In this document: positions 46,397 through 57,995 of the stretch, one piece after another | Position numbering within the stretch: the stretch's first letter is position 1 | Layout of the letters: every line of letters begins with the position of its first letter | NCBI RefSeq assembly: GCF_003086295.3 | Contig: NC_092044.1 | Span: 69,259,213 to 69,323,212, forward strand | Length of the DNA stretch: 64,000 nt | Direction of reading: 5' to 3' | Source of the DNA: Arachis hypogaea | Taxonomy: Eukaryota; Streptophyta; Magnoliopsida; Fabales; Fabaceae | Notes under the pieces: model-generated | Database searches by the model: none | Seen by the model: only the letters and a program-made list of their open reading frames with translations | Told to the model about the DNA's origin: nothing | Program-made: the position numbers and the translations under genes

Positions 46397-48162
46397 TGAT
46401 GAGCGGATAATTTATACGCTTTTTGGCATTGTTTTTTGGTAGTTTTTAGTAAGTTCAAGCTACTTTTAGGGATATTTTCATTATTTTTTATGTTAAATTC
46501 ACATTTCTGGACTTTACTATGAGTTTGTGTGTTTTTTTGTGATTTCAGGTAATTTCTGGCTGAAATTGAGGGACTTGAGCAAAACTCTGAAAAAGGCTGA
46601 CAAAAGGACTGCTGATGCTGTTGGAATCTGACCTCCCTGCACTCGAAATGGATTTTCTGGATCTACAGAACTCCAATTGGGGCGCTCTCAACGGCGTTGG
46701 AAAGTGGACATCCAGAGCTTTCCAGAAACAAATAATTGTCCATACTTTATTCGGAAATTGACGACGTAACTTGGCGTTGAACGCCAAGTACATGCTGCTG
46801 TCTGGAGTTAAACGCCGGAAACACGTCATGATCCGGAGTTGAACGCCCAAAACACGTTATAACTTGGAGTTCAAATCCAAGAGAAGCCTCAGCTCGTGGA
46901 TAGATCAAGCTCAGCCCAAGCATACACCAAGTGGGCCCTGGAAGTGAATTTATGCATCAATTACTTACTCATGTAAACCCTAGTAGCTAGTCTAGTATAA
47001 ATAGGATAAGTTACTATTGTATTAGACATCTTTTGATAGTTTAATCTCTGGACGCCTAGTCCTTAAACCATGGGGGCTGGCCATTCGGCCATGCCTGAAC
47101 CTTTCACTTATGTATTTTCAACAGTGGAGTTTCTGCACACCATAGATTAAGGGTGTGGAGCTCTGCTGTACCTCAATTTTCAATACAATTATTATTACTT
47201 TCTATTCAATTCTCTCTTATTCTTATTCCAAGATATACGTTGCACAACACTTGATGAATGTGATGATCCGTGACACTCATCATCATTCTCACTTATGAAC
47301 GTACGTGACTGACAACCACTTCCGTTCTACTCTAGGCCGGGCGCGTATCTCTTAGATTCCCCAACAGAATCTTCGTGGTATAAGCTAGATAGATGGCGGC
47401 ATTCATGGGGATCCAAAAAGTCTAACCTTGTATGTGGTATTCCGAGTAGGATCCCGGGAATCCAGAAATTCTAACCTTGTTTATGGTATTCCGAGTAGGA
47501 TTCCGGTATTGAATGACTGTGACGAACTTCAAACTCCTGAAGGCTGGGCGTGATGACAAACGCAAAAGAATCAAGGGATTCTACTCCAACCTGATTGAGA
47601 ACCGACAGATGATTAGCCGTGCTGTGACAGAGCATTTGGACCATTTTCAATGAGAGGATGGGATGTAGCCATTGTCAAGGGTGGTGCCTCCAGACGATTA
47701 GCCGTGCAGTGACAACGCATAGGACCATTTTTCTGAGAGGATTAAAAGTAGCCATTGATGATGGTGATGCCCTACATACAGCTTGCCACGGACAGCAGTA
47801 GGAAGGATTGGATGAATGTAATAAAAAAGTAGAGATCTGAGAGGAGCACAGCATCTCCATACGCCTATCTGAAATTCCCACTATTGATTTACATAAGTAT
47901 TTCTATCTTAGTTTATTTATCTTTATTTTCTATTTATTACATTAATCAAATTTAAACCAATAATCCAATTATACTTGAATCCGCCTGACTGAGATTTGCA
48001 AGGTGACCATAGCTTGCTTCATACCAACAATCTCTGTGGGATCGACCCTTACTCACGTAAGGTATTACTTGGATGACCCAGTACACTTGCTGGTTAAGTT
48101 GAACGGAGTTGTGAGCTTCTCTAACAGTGCTTGGAACTCTTGTATCACAATTTCGTCCACCA
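46397..48162 (+). repeat. RE10: solo LTR, TSD ACTAG
   Basis: 1766 bp, TGATGAGCGG to GTCCACCA, ACTAG on both sides (46392-46396, 48163-48167). Removing it joins the RE8 gag C-terminus to the protease linker. It differs from the RE9 LTRs by a 20-base-scale replacement near 47045 (CTGGACGCCTAGTCC). Confidence 0.92.
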
Positions 48163-49502
48163 ACTAGGAGGAGTTTCAGTTACTTTCTTACTCAGCTGGC
48201 CCACTTGTGCCTCCAGATTTCTGATGGAGGACCTTGTTTCACTCATGAAACTTAAAGTGGCCTTAGACAGATCAGAGACTATATTTGCTAAGTTAGAGGA
48301 GTTCTGTTCAGAATTCTCTGTCTTACTGAGTAGATGATGGAAAAGGTTTGCTATTGCTGAACTTGTTTCTTCCACCATTATTAAAGACTTGGTGAGGCTT
48401 TTGTTGATCCTTCCATGAGAAATTTGGGTGATTTCTCCATGATGAATTATAGGTGTTTTCATAAGGTTCACCCATATAATTTACCTCTGCCATTGCAGGG
48501 TTCTCAGGATCATGAGCTTCTTCTTCAGAAGATGCCTCTTTAGTACTATTGGATGCATTTTGCCATCCATTCAGACTTTGAGAAATCATGTTAACTTGCT
48601 GAGTCAACACTTTGTTCTGAGCCAATATGGCATTCAGAGCATCAATTTCAAGAACTCCCTTCCTCTGAGGCGTCCCATTATTCACGGAATTCCACTCAGA
48701 AGTATACATGAATTGGTTATTTGCAACCATGTCAATAAGTTTCTGAGCTTTTGCAGGCGTTTTCTTTAGGTGAATGGATCCACCTGCAGAATGGTCCACT
48801 GACATCTTGGAAAATTCAGATAGACCATAATAGAATATATCTAATATGGTCCATTCTGAAAACATGTCAGAAGGACACTTTTGTCATCTGCTTATATCTT
48901 TCCCAAGCTTCATAGAGGGATTCACCATCTTTTTGCTTGAAGGTCTGAACATCCACTCTAAGCTTGCTCAGCTTTTGAGGAGGAAAGAATTTATCCAAGA
49001 AGGCCGTGACCAGCTTATCTCAGGAGTCCAGGCTATCTTTAGGTTGTGAGTCCAACCATGTTCTAGCTCTGTCTCTTACAACAAAAGGGAAAAGCATGAG
49101 CCTGTAGACTTCAGGATCTACTCTATTCGTCTTAACAGTCTCACAAATCTGCAAGAACTTAGTTAAAAACTGGTAAGGATCTTCAGATGAAAGTCCATGA
49201 AAGTTGCAGTTTTGTTGCATTAAAGCAACTAATTGAGGTTTCAGCTCAAAATTGTTTGCTCCAATGGTAGGAATTGAGATGCTTCTTCCATCAAACTTGG
49301 ATGTGGGTTTAGTAAAATCACCAAGCATCCTCCTTGCATTATTGTTGTTGGGTTCGGCTGCCATTTCCTTCTCTTGTTCGAAAATTTCAGAAAGGTTACC
49401 TCTGGATTGTTGTAATTTAGCTTCTCTTAGTTTCCTCTTCAGAGTCCTTTTAGGTTCAGGATCAGCTTCAACAAGAGAGCCTTTTTCTTTGTTCCTGCTC
49501 AT
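48163..49502 (-). pseudogene. RE8 gag, broken
   Basis: From ATG 49502 (MSRNKEKGSLV), chosen because it matches RE9; the open frame begins further upstream at 49622. The first part (to 49020) keeps the full N-terminal gag including NNFELKPQLVALMQQNC and the LMLFPFVVRDRARTWLDSQPKDSLDS core, then hits a stop. The part around 48865-49019 is in another frame. The rest (48865-48323) reads MFSEWTILDIFYYGLSEFSK...QFMYTSEWNSVNNG and the LEAQVGQLSKK linker up to RE10. Confidence 0.87.
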
Positions 49503-51116
49503 ATGAAAGAGAAGAGAAAAAGAAAAGGAAGAAGAATCCTCTATGTCACAGTAAAGAGGATCATTATTATTAGTAGAAGAAGAAAGGGGATAAGGATTAA
49601 GAAGAAGGAATAATCCAAACACAAGGGTAAGGATAGGGGGCAGTGATTTGAGATGAAGAGAGGTGAAGAGAAGTGTTAGTAAATAAATAAATAAATAGAA
49701 GAAGAGAAGAGAGAGAATTCGAAAATTAATTTTGAAAAGGAGTTAATGATTTTTGAAAATTAAAGATGAGATAGAATTAAAATTAAAATTTAAAACAATT
49801 AGTTAATTTAAAAAGAATTTTGAAAAAGAGGGGAGAGATTTTCTAAATTTAGAGAGGGAGAAGTAGTTAAGTCGTTTTGAAAAAGATAAGAAACAAACAA
49901 AAAGTTAGTTAGTTAATTGAAAAAGCTATTAAAATCAATTTTGAAAAGATAAGAAGATAAGAAGATAAGAAGTTAGATAAGATATTTTGAAATCAAATTT
50001 TTGAAAAAGATAAAATTTTTGAAAAAAAGATATGATATAAAAAGATATGATAAAAAGATATGATAAAAAGATAAGATAAAAAGATAAGATTTTTAAGAAA
50101 AAGATATTTTGAAAAGGATTTAATTTTTAAAATTAAAATTTGATTACTTGACTAATAAGAAACTAAAAGATATGATTTTAGAATTTAAAGATTGAACCTT
50201 TCTTAACAAGAAAGTAACAAACTTAAAATTTTTGAATCAATCGTATTACTTGTTAGTGTAATTTCGAAAATTTGAAATAAAATTAAGAAAAAGATTTTGA
50301 AAATAATTTTAAATTTTTGAAATTAATAAGATAAAGATGAAAAGGATTTGATTTTTGAAAAAGTTTTGAAAAGATAGGATTTTTAAAATTGAAAATTTGA
50401 CTTGACTTATGAGAAACAACTAATTTTAAAATTTTTTGACTAAGTCAACTCAAATTTTCGAAATTTAGAAGAAAAATAAGGAAAATATATTTTTTTAATT
50501 TTTGAATTTTTAATTATGAGAGAGAAAAAAATTAAAACGTCATAATTGTGTTTTTCTCTTTTCTTTTTGGATTAAAACAAGGAATGCATGCAAGAACACT
50601 ATAAATGTCAAGATGAACACCAAGAACACTTTTGAAGATCATGATGAACATCAAAAACATATTTTTGAAAAATTTTTGATGCAAAGAAAATATGCAAGAC
50701 ACCAAACTTAGAAATCTTTAACGCATGGATACTATGAATGCAAGAATGCACATGAAAAATAATAAAAGACACAAAACAAGAAATCATCAAGATCAAACAA
50801 GAAGACTTACCAAGAACAAGATCATGAAGAACACTATGAATGCATGAAATTTTCGAAAAAATGCAAGAAAAATTTTTTAAAGCATGCAATTGACACCAAA
50901 CTTAAAAATTGACTCAAGACTCAAACAAGAAACACAATTTTTTTTGGTTTTTATGATTTTATGATTTTTTTGTATTTTTATTATTTTTTTCGAAAATATT
51001 CTTTAGAAAAACAAAAATAAAGAAAATTTTTTTGAAAGATTTTTGAAAAGTTTTTGAAAAGAAAATTACCTAATCTGAGCAACAAGGTGAACCGTTAGTT
51101 GTCCATACTCGAACAA
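49503..51116 (-). other. RE8 5' leader
   Basis: AT-rich leader with AAAAGATAAGAT-type repeats (49980-50110). Minus-strand TAAGTTTGGTGTC near 50702 and 50893 match those in the RE9 leader. No gene. Confidence 0.7.
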
Positions 51117-51134
51117 TCCCCGGCAACAGCACCA
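51117..51134 (-). other. RE8 primer-binding site, degenerate
   Basis: tRNA-Asp-type site with two changes (CAACAGCACCA). Both are explained by C-to-T changes on the opposite strand at CpG. Confidence 0.85.
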
Positions 51135-51140
51135 AAAACT

Positions 51141-52745
51141 TGGTGGACGAAATTGTGATCATCAACAATGGCTCCAAAGATTTGGTGCTCTCAAACGTGA
51201 ATCTCACTTTGTCACAACTCCGCACAACTAACCAGCAAGTGTACTTGGTCGTCCAAGTAATACCTTACGTGAGTAAGGGTAAATCCCACAGAGATTGTTG
51301 GTATGAAACAAGCTATGGTCATCTTGTAAATCCCAGTCAGGCAGATTTAACTGGATTAAGAGATTATTGGTTTAAATAAAGATAATAAAATAAACAGAAA
51401 ATAAATATAAAGTTACTCATGTAATTCAATGATGGGAATTTCAGATAGGTGTGTGGAGGTGCTGTGTTCCATCTGAATCTCTGCTTTCCTACTTCTTCCT
51501 TCTAGTTTTTCATCACTCCTTTCTATGGCAAGCTGTATGTAGGGCATCACCGTTGTCAATGGCTACATCCCATCCTCTCAGTGAAAATGGTCCAAATGCT
51601 CTGTCACAGCACGGCTAATCATCTGTTGGTTCTCAATCAGGTTTGAATAGAATCCAGTGATTCTTTTACGTCTGTCACTAATGCCCAGCCTTCAGAATAC
51701 CACAGACAAGGTTAGACTTTCTGGATTCCCATGAATGCCGCCATCAATTCTAGCTTATACCATGAAGATTTTGATCAAGGAATCCAAGAGATATGCACCC
51801 GGCCTAAGGTAGAACGGAAGTGGTTGTCAGTCACGCGCGTTCATAGGTGAGAATGATGATGAGTGTCACGGATCATCACATTCATCAAGTGGAAGTGCAA
51901 CGAATATCTTAGAATAGGAATAAATCGAATTGGATAGAAGATAGTAATAATTGCATTAAAACTTGAGGTACAGCGGAGCTCCACACCCTTAATCTATGGT
52001 GTGTAGAAACTCCACCGTTGAAAATACATGAGTGAAAGGTCCAGGCATGGCCGAATGGCCAGCCCCCAGATCTAAGAACTAAATGTCCAAGGATTGAATA
52101 ATACAATCAAAGATATCTAATAAACTAGTAAAAAGTTATATTTATACTAAACTAGCTACTAGGGTTTACAAAGGTAAGTAATTGATGCATAAATTCCCTT
52201 CCAGGGCCCACTTGGTGTGTGCTTGGGCTGAGCTTGATCTATCCACAAGCTGAGGCTTCTCTTAGAGTTGAACGCCAAGTTGTAACGTGTTTTGGGCGTT
52301 CAACTCTGGTTCGTGACGTGTTTCTGGCGTTTGACTACAGAATGCAGCATGGAACTGGCATTGAGCGCCAGTTTACGTCATGAAATCTCGAATAAAGTAT
52401 GGACGATTATATATTGCTGGAAAGCTCTGGATGTCTACTTTCGAAAGCCGTTGAGAGTGCGCCATTTGGAGTTCCGTAGGTCCAGAAAATCTATTTTGAG
52501 TGTAGGGAGGTCAGATTCCAACAACATCCGCAGTCCTTTGTCAGCCTCCTATCAGAGTTTTGCTTAGGTCCCTCAATTTCAGCCAGAAAATACCTGAAAT
52601 CATAGAAAAACACAAAAACTCATAGTAAAGTCTAGAAATGTGAATTTAGCATAAAAACTAATGAAAACATCCCTAAAAGTAACTAGATAATACTAAAAAC
52701 TACCTAAAAATAATGCCAAAAAGCGTACAAATTTTCCGCTCATCA
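51141..52745 (-). repeat. RE8 5' LTR
   Basis: Minus strand TGATGAGCGGAAAATTTGTA (52745) to TCGTCCACCA (51141), 1605 bp, right flank GTCGC. It lost about 45 bases near 51695 relative to the 3' LTR. Confidence 0.92.
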
Positions 52746-53107
52746 GTCGCCATGCGACTTCACTTTTCAACGCGTGCGCATCTGCTATGCGTGGGCGTTG
52801 ATCTCAGCATCCCAAATCCTTGTTTCTTCATGATTTCTCCACTTTGCATTCTTTTCTCTTCATCCCTTTGATCCATTCCGAACATTTTCGTCCTGAAATC
52901 ACTAACAAACACATCAAGGCATCTAGTGTAATCAAAGGTGAGTTAAATTTAGATAATTAAAAGCCTAAAAAGCATGTTTTTACACTTAAGCACAATTTAG
53001 GAGAAAATTATGAAATCATGCTATTGAATTGAATAAATATGGGAAAAGTGGATAAAATCCACCCAAATTGAGCACAAAATGTACCACGAAATAGTGGTAC
53101 ATCACCA
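52746..53107 (-). repeat. RE3-type LTR, second copy, right part
   Basis: Continues 26940-27191 after RE8. Matches 11240-11606. Ends at 53107, where RE5 sequence resumes as it does after 11606. Confidence 0.85.
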
Positions 53108-53369
53108 AGGAGCACTGGATGGCCGTTTAATGCCCAAACACCCAAGAACTCTGGTGTTGAACGCCAATGAGGAACTCCTCACTGGGCGTTCAACGCCCAA
53201 ACAGGCAGCCATTCTGGTGTTGAACGCAAGTGAAGAAACCCTAACTAGGTGTTCAACGCCCACACACCCAGGGAAGTTGGCGTTGAACACCAGCAAGGAC
53301 ATCCCTGCTGGGCATTCAGCGCCCAAAACACTAGATGGACTGGCATTTAACGCCAGTAAGGGTGCATAG
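53108..53369 (+). mobile_element. RE5 fragment (second copy): palindromic spacer
   Basis: 262 bp matching 11607-11867 with many substitutions, again about eight GGCGTTGAACGCC-type palindromes, again ending CATAG at an RE6 LTR. Minus-strand and plus-strand frames across it are repeat by-products. Confidence 0.75.
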
Positions 53370-55876
53370 TGATAACCAGAATTCACACCCCACAAAATTT
53401 TTTATTATGAATCCGTTCTTTGGCAAACGCACCAAAGTATCGTCCAATAATAACCCACAAAGGAGTGGGATCGTATCCACAGAGATTGGTAGATTTGAGC
53501 AATTTTAATCAATTGGTGAATTAGTCAAGCTGAGCAATATAGAATATGATTGCAGAATTATAAATGAGCAGGAAATTAAATGACTCAAAGGTAAAGAGAC
53601 GAAATAAAGTGCATAAAAGGAAATGGCGAGAATGTAACGTGCAGAAACAGAAATTACTGAATTGTAAATGGGAATGGGGATTAACAGAATCGTAAACAAA
53701 GCTATAAAGAATGTGGAAGATAAGAATAGGGGAATTCATTGAGATTGGGAGATATTGTTCTCTTTGGATTAAATCTAGCTCATGTCATCTTCAATATGCA
53801 ACTCATTGACCTCTTGGCAATTATGATTGATTGAGCCCCAATCCCTTGGTGACTCAATCTCTTAAATCTTGATAATCAGCTAATTCCTTGCTCATGAAGA
53901 GAGATATACTTGGTCCCTGATTATGCCACATATCATCATAGGTCCAGGTAGAAGGTGAATTATATGTCACCATATCCAATCACCAAAACCTAGATTCTAC
54001 TCAAGTGTGAGAAGGGATTTCAAGAATGGTTTCATGTTTACTTTTCCAAGGTTCCTATGAAACCCATTTTCCCAAGATGATTGAACACTAGCATTAAAAT
54101 GAAATTCCTTCTAGCAAATCAAAGAGAAGATGAAGAGAAGGAGAAATTCACTATCATTAATCTATCATGTACAATAAAGCTCCCTCCCTCAATGAGAGGG
54201 AAGTTAGCTACTCATAACTCACGGAAAAGTACAAGAGATGGAAAAAGATGAAAAGTAAATCTAACTATGCTTTCAACAAAAGCTACTCCAATAACAACTC
54301 TAAGCACCCCATTCTCAGTATTTTCGTGGGTTATTTATACTACTCCTACTACTAGAAATAAAAAAATACAAACAGAAAAGAAAATTACAATTGGAGGGAA
54401 AAAGAAAACTCAATAAACGTGACCTCCAGTGGCTGGCGTGTGACTCGCGCTTCAGTGGCGTGCCACGCCCAGCTCTCCAATGGCACGCCCCCATGTGTTT
54501 CTGCCCCTGGTGTGCCATGCCTTCGAGCCCAAGTGGCACGCCCAGGGTCTTTTCATGCTTTGGTTAGCCTGGCGTGCCACTCCTTCGAGCCTAAGTGGCA
54601 CACCCAGGCTTTTGTTGGGCTTTTGTTGCCATGGCGTGCCACGCCTTCGATCCCAAGTGGCACGCCCATGCCTTTGTCCTCCTCTTCTTCATTCTGGAAA
54701 GTTGTACCAATGTGGCACGCCCAAGGTCTAGCGTGCCACGCCCCTTGTATGTGTTGGTTCCTTCATTGGCGTGCCACACCCAGAACTCAAGTGGCACGCC
54801 CATGTCTTTTTTTTGTTGATGGTTGATGCTGGCGTACCACGCCTGAGACTCAAGTGTCATGCCCAAGTGAGAAATGATTACTGGCGTGCCATGCCTTCGA
54901 CACCAAGTGGCACGCCTATATGGTTAGCCTCCTACCTCTCTCTATGGAAAATATAACTAGCGTGCTGCGCCCAAGGTCTAGTGTGCCACACCCATAATTC
55001 CTCCTCGTTCCAGGAGCTGGCGTGCCACGCCCAACATCCAAGTGGCATGCCCAGATGATCAATGAGGGTTGGTGTGCCACGCCTTGGCATTCAAGTGGCA
55101 CGCCTAGGTGAGAATGAGAGTCTGGCATGCCTTCGATCTCAAGTGGCACACCTTAGTGATGGTTGAGAGCTGGTGTGCCACGCCTTCGATATCAAGTGGC
55201 ACGCCCAAGTGAGGGTGAGGGCTTGGTGTGCCACGCCTTTAATCTCAAGTGGCATGCCCATGTGTTTGGACCTTCAATCTTGCCTATGGAAATTTGTACT
55301 GGCGTGCCATGCCGTGCTGCTCAAGTGGCACGCCCAAGTGATGATGGCCCTCTTTAAGCTTGGCATGCCACGCCTGGCTCCTCAAGTGGCATGCCCAAGT
55401 GATGATGAGAGCTTGGAGTGCCATGCCTTCGATAACAAGTGGCACGCCCAAGTGCTTGGTCCTTTGGATTGATGAACTGGCATACCACGCTCCATGTTTC
55501 AAGTGGCACGTCCATAGTAGTTGATGGAGCTGGCGTGCCACGCCCATCCTGGCCTGCCACACCCGTCTTGTGGCTTCTAGCATTGCTCTCTGGAAACTTG
55601 TACTAGCGTGCCGCGCCCAGCTCCTGGCGTGCCACGCCCATATACTTTCATGGCATTTGCTCTAAGTAGCACGCCAGTTTCACACGCCCGACACTGTTTT
55701 GTTGTTTTCTTCCTTTTTTGTTGCACTTTTCCCCTGAAATTCAGCATAAACCCATTTCAAAGCAATGTACCATAATACTTATCATTTAGCTCATGAAATT
55801 GCATTGAAACAATGAATATGTGCTCTTTTTATGGTCCTTTTGCATAGGTAAAAAGGGTAAATGATGCAAGTCATCA
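53370..55876 (-). repeat. RE6 second LTR, uninterrupted
   Basis: 2507 bp, minus strand TGATGACTTGCA (55876) to GGTTATCA (53370; GGTCATCA in copy 1). Flanks CATAG (53365-53369) and CACAG (55877-55881) are a target duplication with one C/T change. It therefore looks like a solo LTR at the original RE6 site. It lacks RE7. Confidence 0.87.
54425..55690. repeat. CGTGCCACGCC / AAGTGGCACGCC array, second RE6 LTR
   Basis: Same array as 16808-18060, uninterrupted at the RE7 site, about thirty alternations of the palindromic unit and its partner. The long frames at 54419-55583 on both strands are repeat by-products. Confidence 0.87.
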
Positions 55877-56390
55877 CACAGCCAGGGGGCTTAATGCCAA
55901 TAGAGCTAACAGAGCTGGCGTTAGACGGCAGTGAAAGCATACCCCCTGAGTGCTTAAGTCTCACTCAAGAAATCTCTATCCCATAACCAAAGGAAACCAT
56001 AAAGACCATTGAGGTTCCTTTGCATGCACTTTTGCAGTGCATGAGTTCTGATGAATAGTCATCCTCTAATGAGGATGAAGACACTAGGGAAGAGCAAGTT
56101 GCTCGGTACCTATGAGCTCTTATGAAGCTAAATGCCAAGTTATTTGGTACAAGGCTTTTGGAGTTAGAACCTCCATTGCTTACCAAAGAACTCCATGCTT
56201 TGGTTCCGCAGAAGCTACCTCAGAAGCTTCCAGATCCTGGACATTTTCTGATTCCTTGCACTATAGGCACTATGACCTTTGAAAAGGCTCTGTGTGACCT
56301 ATGGTCAAGCATAAACATCATGCCACTCTCTGTAAAAGAGAAGCTGGGCATCCTTGAGGTACAAGCTGCAAATATCTCCTTAAAGATGGC
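55877..56390 (+). pseudogene. RE5 gag-protease fragment, interrupted by RE11
   Basis: Forward coding remains: SSDE-stop-SSSNEDEDTREEQVARYL-stop-ALMKLNAKLF, then IPCTIGTMTFEKALCDLWSSINIMPLSVKEKLGILEVQ. The catalytic DLG is DLW, so the protease is dead. Two stops lie upstream of 56122. RE11 interrupts it after ATGGC (56386-56390), and the gene resumes at 63839. Confidence 0.85.
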
Positions 56391-57814
56391 AGATAAACCA
56401 CTATTTTATGGTTTACAATGTGTTTAATTGTATGGTTTTATCATGGTCTTTACCCACTTATTCATATAACTAGCATGCATTTATATTTCCTTCCTAAAAT
56501 TATTACATGATTGAAAACATGCTTCTTTGGTCTTAATTTAGCTAATCTTAATCCTCTCTTATTACCATTCGATGCCTTGATCTGTGTGTTAAGTGTTTCA
56601 GGCTTTATAGGGCATGAATGAGTGAGAGATTAGGAAGGAAGCTTGCAAAAATGGAAGGAACACAAGAAATTGAGAAGATGACCAGCGAGAAGTGACGCAT
56701 ACGCGTCAGCGATGCGACTGCACAGAAGAAAGGAATCCGCAGTGACGCGGTCGCATGGCTCACGCGACCGCGTGGATTGGAAAAGCACAAGTGACGCAGA
56801 AGCGTGGACGACGTGAATGCGTGGCAGGGAAAAACGCGAATGACGCGTCCGCATGGATGACGCGATCACGTGACGTGCGCGATCTGCAGAATTATAAAAG
56901 TCGATGGCAGAGATTCTGGGCCGCATTTCAACCCAGTTTTCGGCCCAAAAACACAGATTAAAGTCAGGGAACTTGCAGAGACTCATCATGCTCTCATAAT
57001 TCATAATTTTAGTTTTAGATGTAGTTTTTAGTGAGAGAGACTCTCTCCTCTCTCTTAGGATTAGGATTCCTCTTAAAGGACTTAGGAATATTTTCATCTT
57101 CTTCAATTACAGGTTCAATATTCCTTTTATATATTTTCCTAATTTATTTTATGAACTCTTTATGTTTGGATTGATTTTCTTAATCAATGTTATTTGAGGT
57201 ATTTCAGTTTATGATTATTTTATTTATATGAATGCTTTTAATTTAATTTAGATATTTTCCCTTTTGGCTTTGGTTGATTAATTGGTGACTCTTGAGTTAT
57301 CAAACTCATTGTTGATTGAAAATTGGAATTCTTCATGAATTGATTCGAAATCCAATAACTCTAAGTTTTCCCAAGGAAAGACTGGGACTTGAAGATTCGA
57401 ATTAATTCATCTACTTAACTTACCTTTATAGTTAGAGGTTAACAAAGTGGAAGAAAACTTCAATTCTCATCACAATTGAAAAGGATAACTAGGATAGGAC
57501 TTCCGAATTTTCATACTTTGCCAAGAGTTTATTTTACAGTTATTATTATTTTATTTTAAGTGTCATTCAACATACCTTTTACCTTAATCCAAAACCCCAA
57601 ATACACTCTTGCATAACCAATAATAAGAACATACCTCCCTGCAATTCCTTGAGAAGACGACCCGAGGTTTAAATACTCGGTTATCAATTTTAAAGGGGTT
57701 TGTTACTTGTGACAACCAAAACGTTTGCACGAAGGGATTTCTGTTGGTTTAGGATCTATATCTACAACGCGACTATTTTTATAAAATTCTTTACTAGCAA
57801 AAATCCTAACGTCA
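56391..57814 (+). repeat. RE11 5' LTR
   Basis: The first base is A where the 3' LTR has T (AGATAAACC versus TGATAACCC), so the canonical TG is mutated. Ends CTAACGTCA. TATA box TATAAAAG at 56893-56900; GACGCGTACGCGTC palindromes at 56690-56880. The 3' half is related to the RE3 LTR. Confidence 0.92.
56893..56900 (+). promoter_or_regulatory. TATA box of RE11 5' LTR
   Basis: TATAAAAG just after the GC-rich palindromic block. In the 3' LTR the corresponding site reads TTACAAAAG, so the two LTRs differ at the promoter. Confidence 0.55.
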
Positions 57815-57817
57815 AAA

Positions 57818-57835
57818 TGGCGCCGTTGCCGGGGA
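57818..57835 (+). other. RE11 primer-binding site (tRNA-Asp)
   Basis: TGGCGCCGTTGCCGGGGA, three bases after the LTR, exact. Confidence 0.93.
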
Positions 57836-57995
57836 ATTGCAAACGTGTGCCTTATTATTGGTTATTGTAAATATTTTTCAAAAAAAAAATTCAGATTTGA
57901 AAAGTTTTTATCTCATCTTATCCTTTTTCAAAAATTATATCTTTTTGAAAATATTTTCTTTTTGTTAGTTTTTGTTTTTATTCTCTCCTACTACT

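Larger units (their letters stand above)
27192..52745 (-). mobile_element. RE8: complete non-autonomous Ty3/gypsy element carrying nested insertions
   Basis: Minus-strand element flanked by GTCGC on both sides (27187-27191, 52746-52750). Its order from right to left is LTR, primer site, leader, gag, protease, palindromic spacer, aORF, 3' region, LTR. RE9 splits the aORF, RE10 splits the gag/protease junction, and the protease/aORF part is duplicated. It has no RT or integrase. Without the insertions and the duplication it would be about 9.5 kb, close to RE9. Confidence 0.9.
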
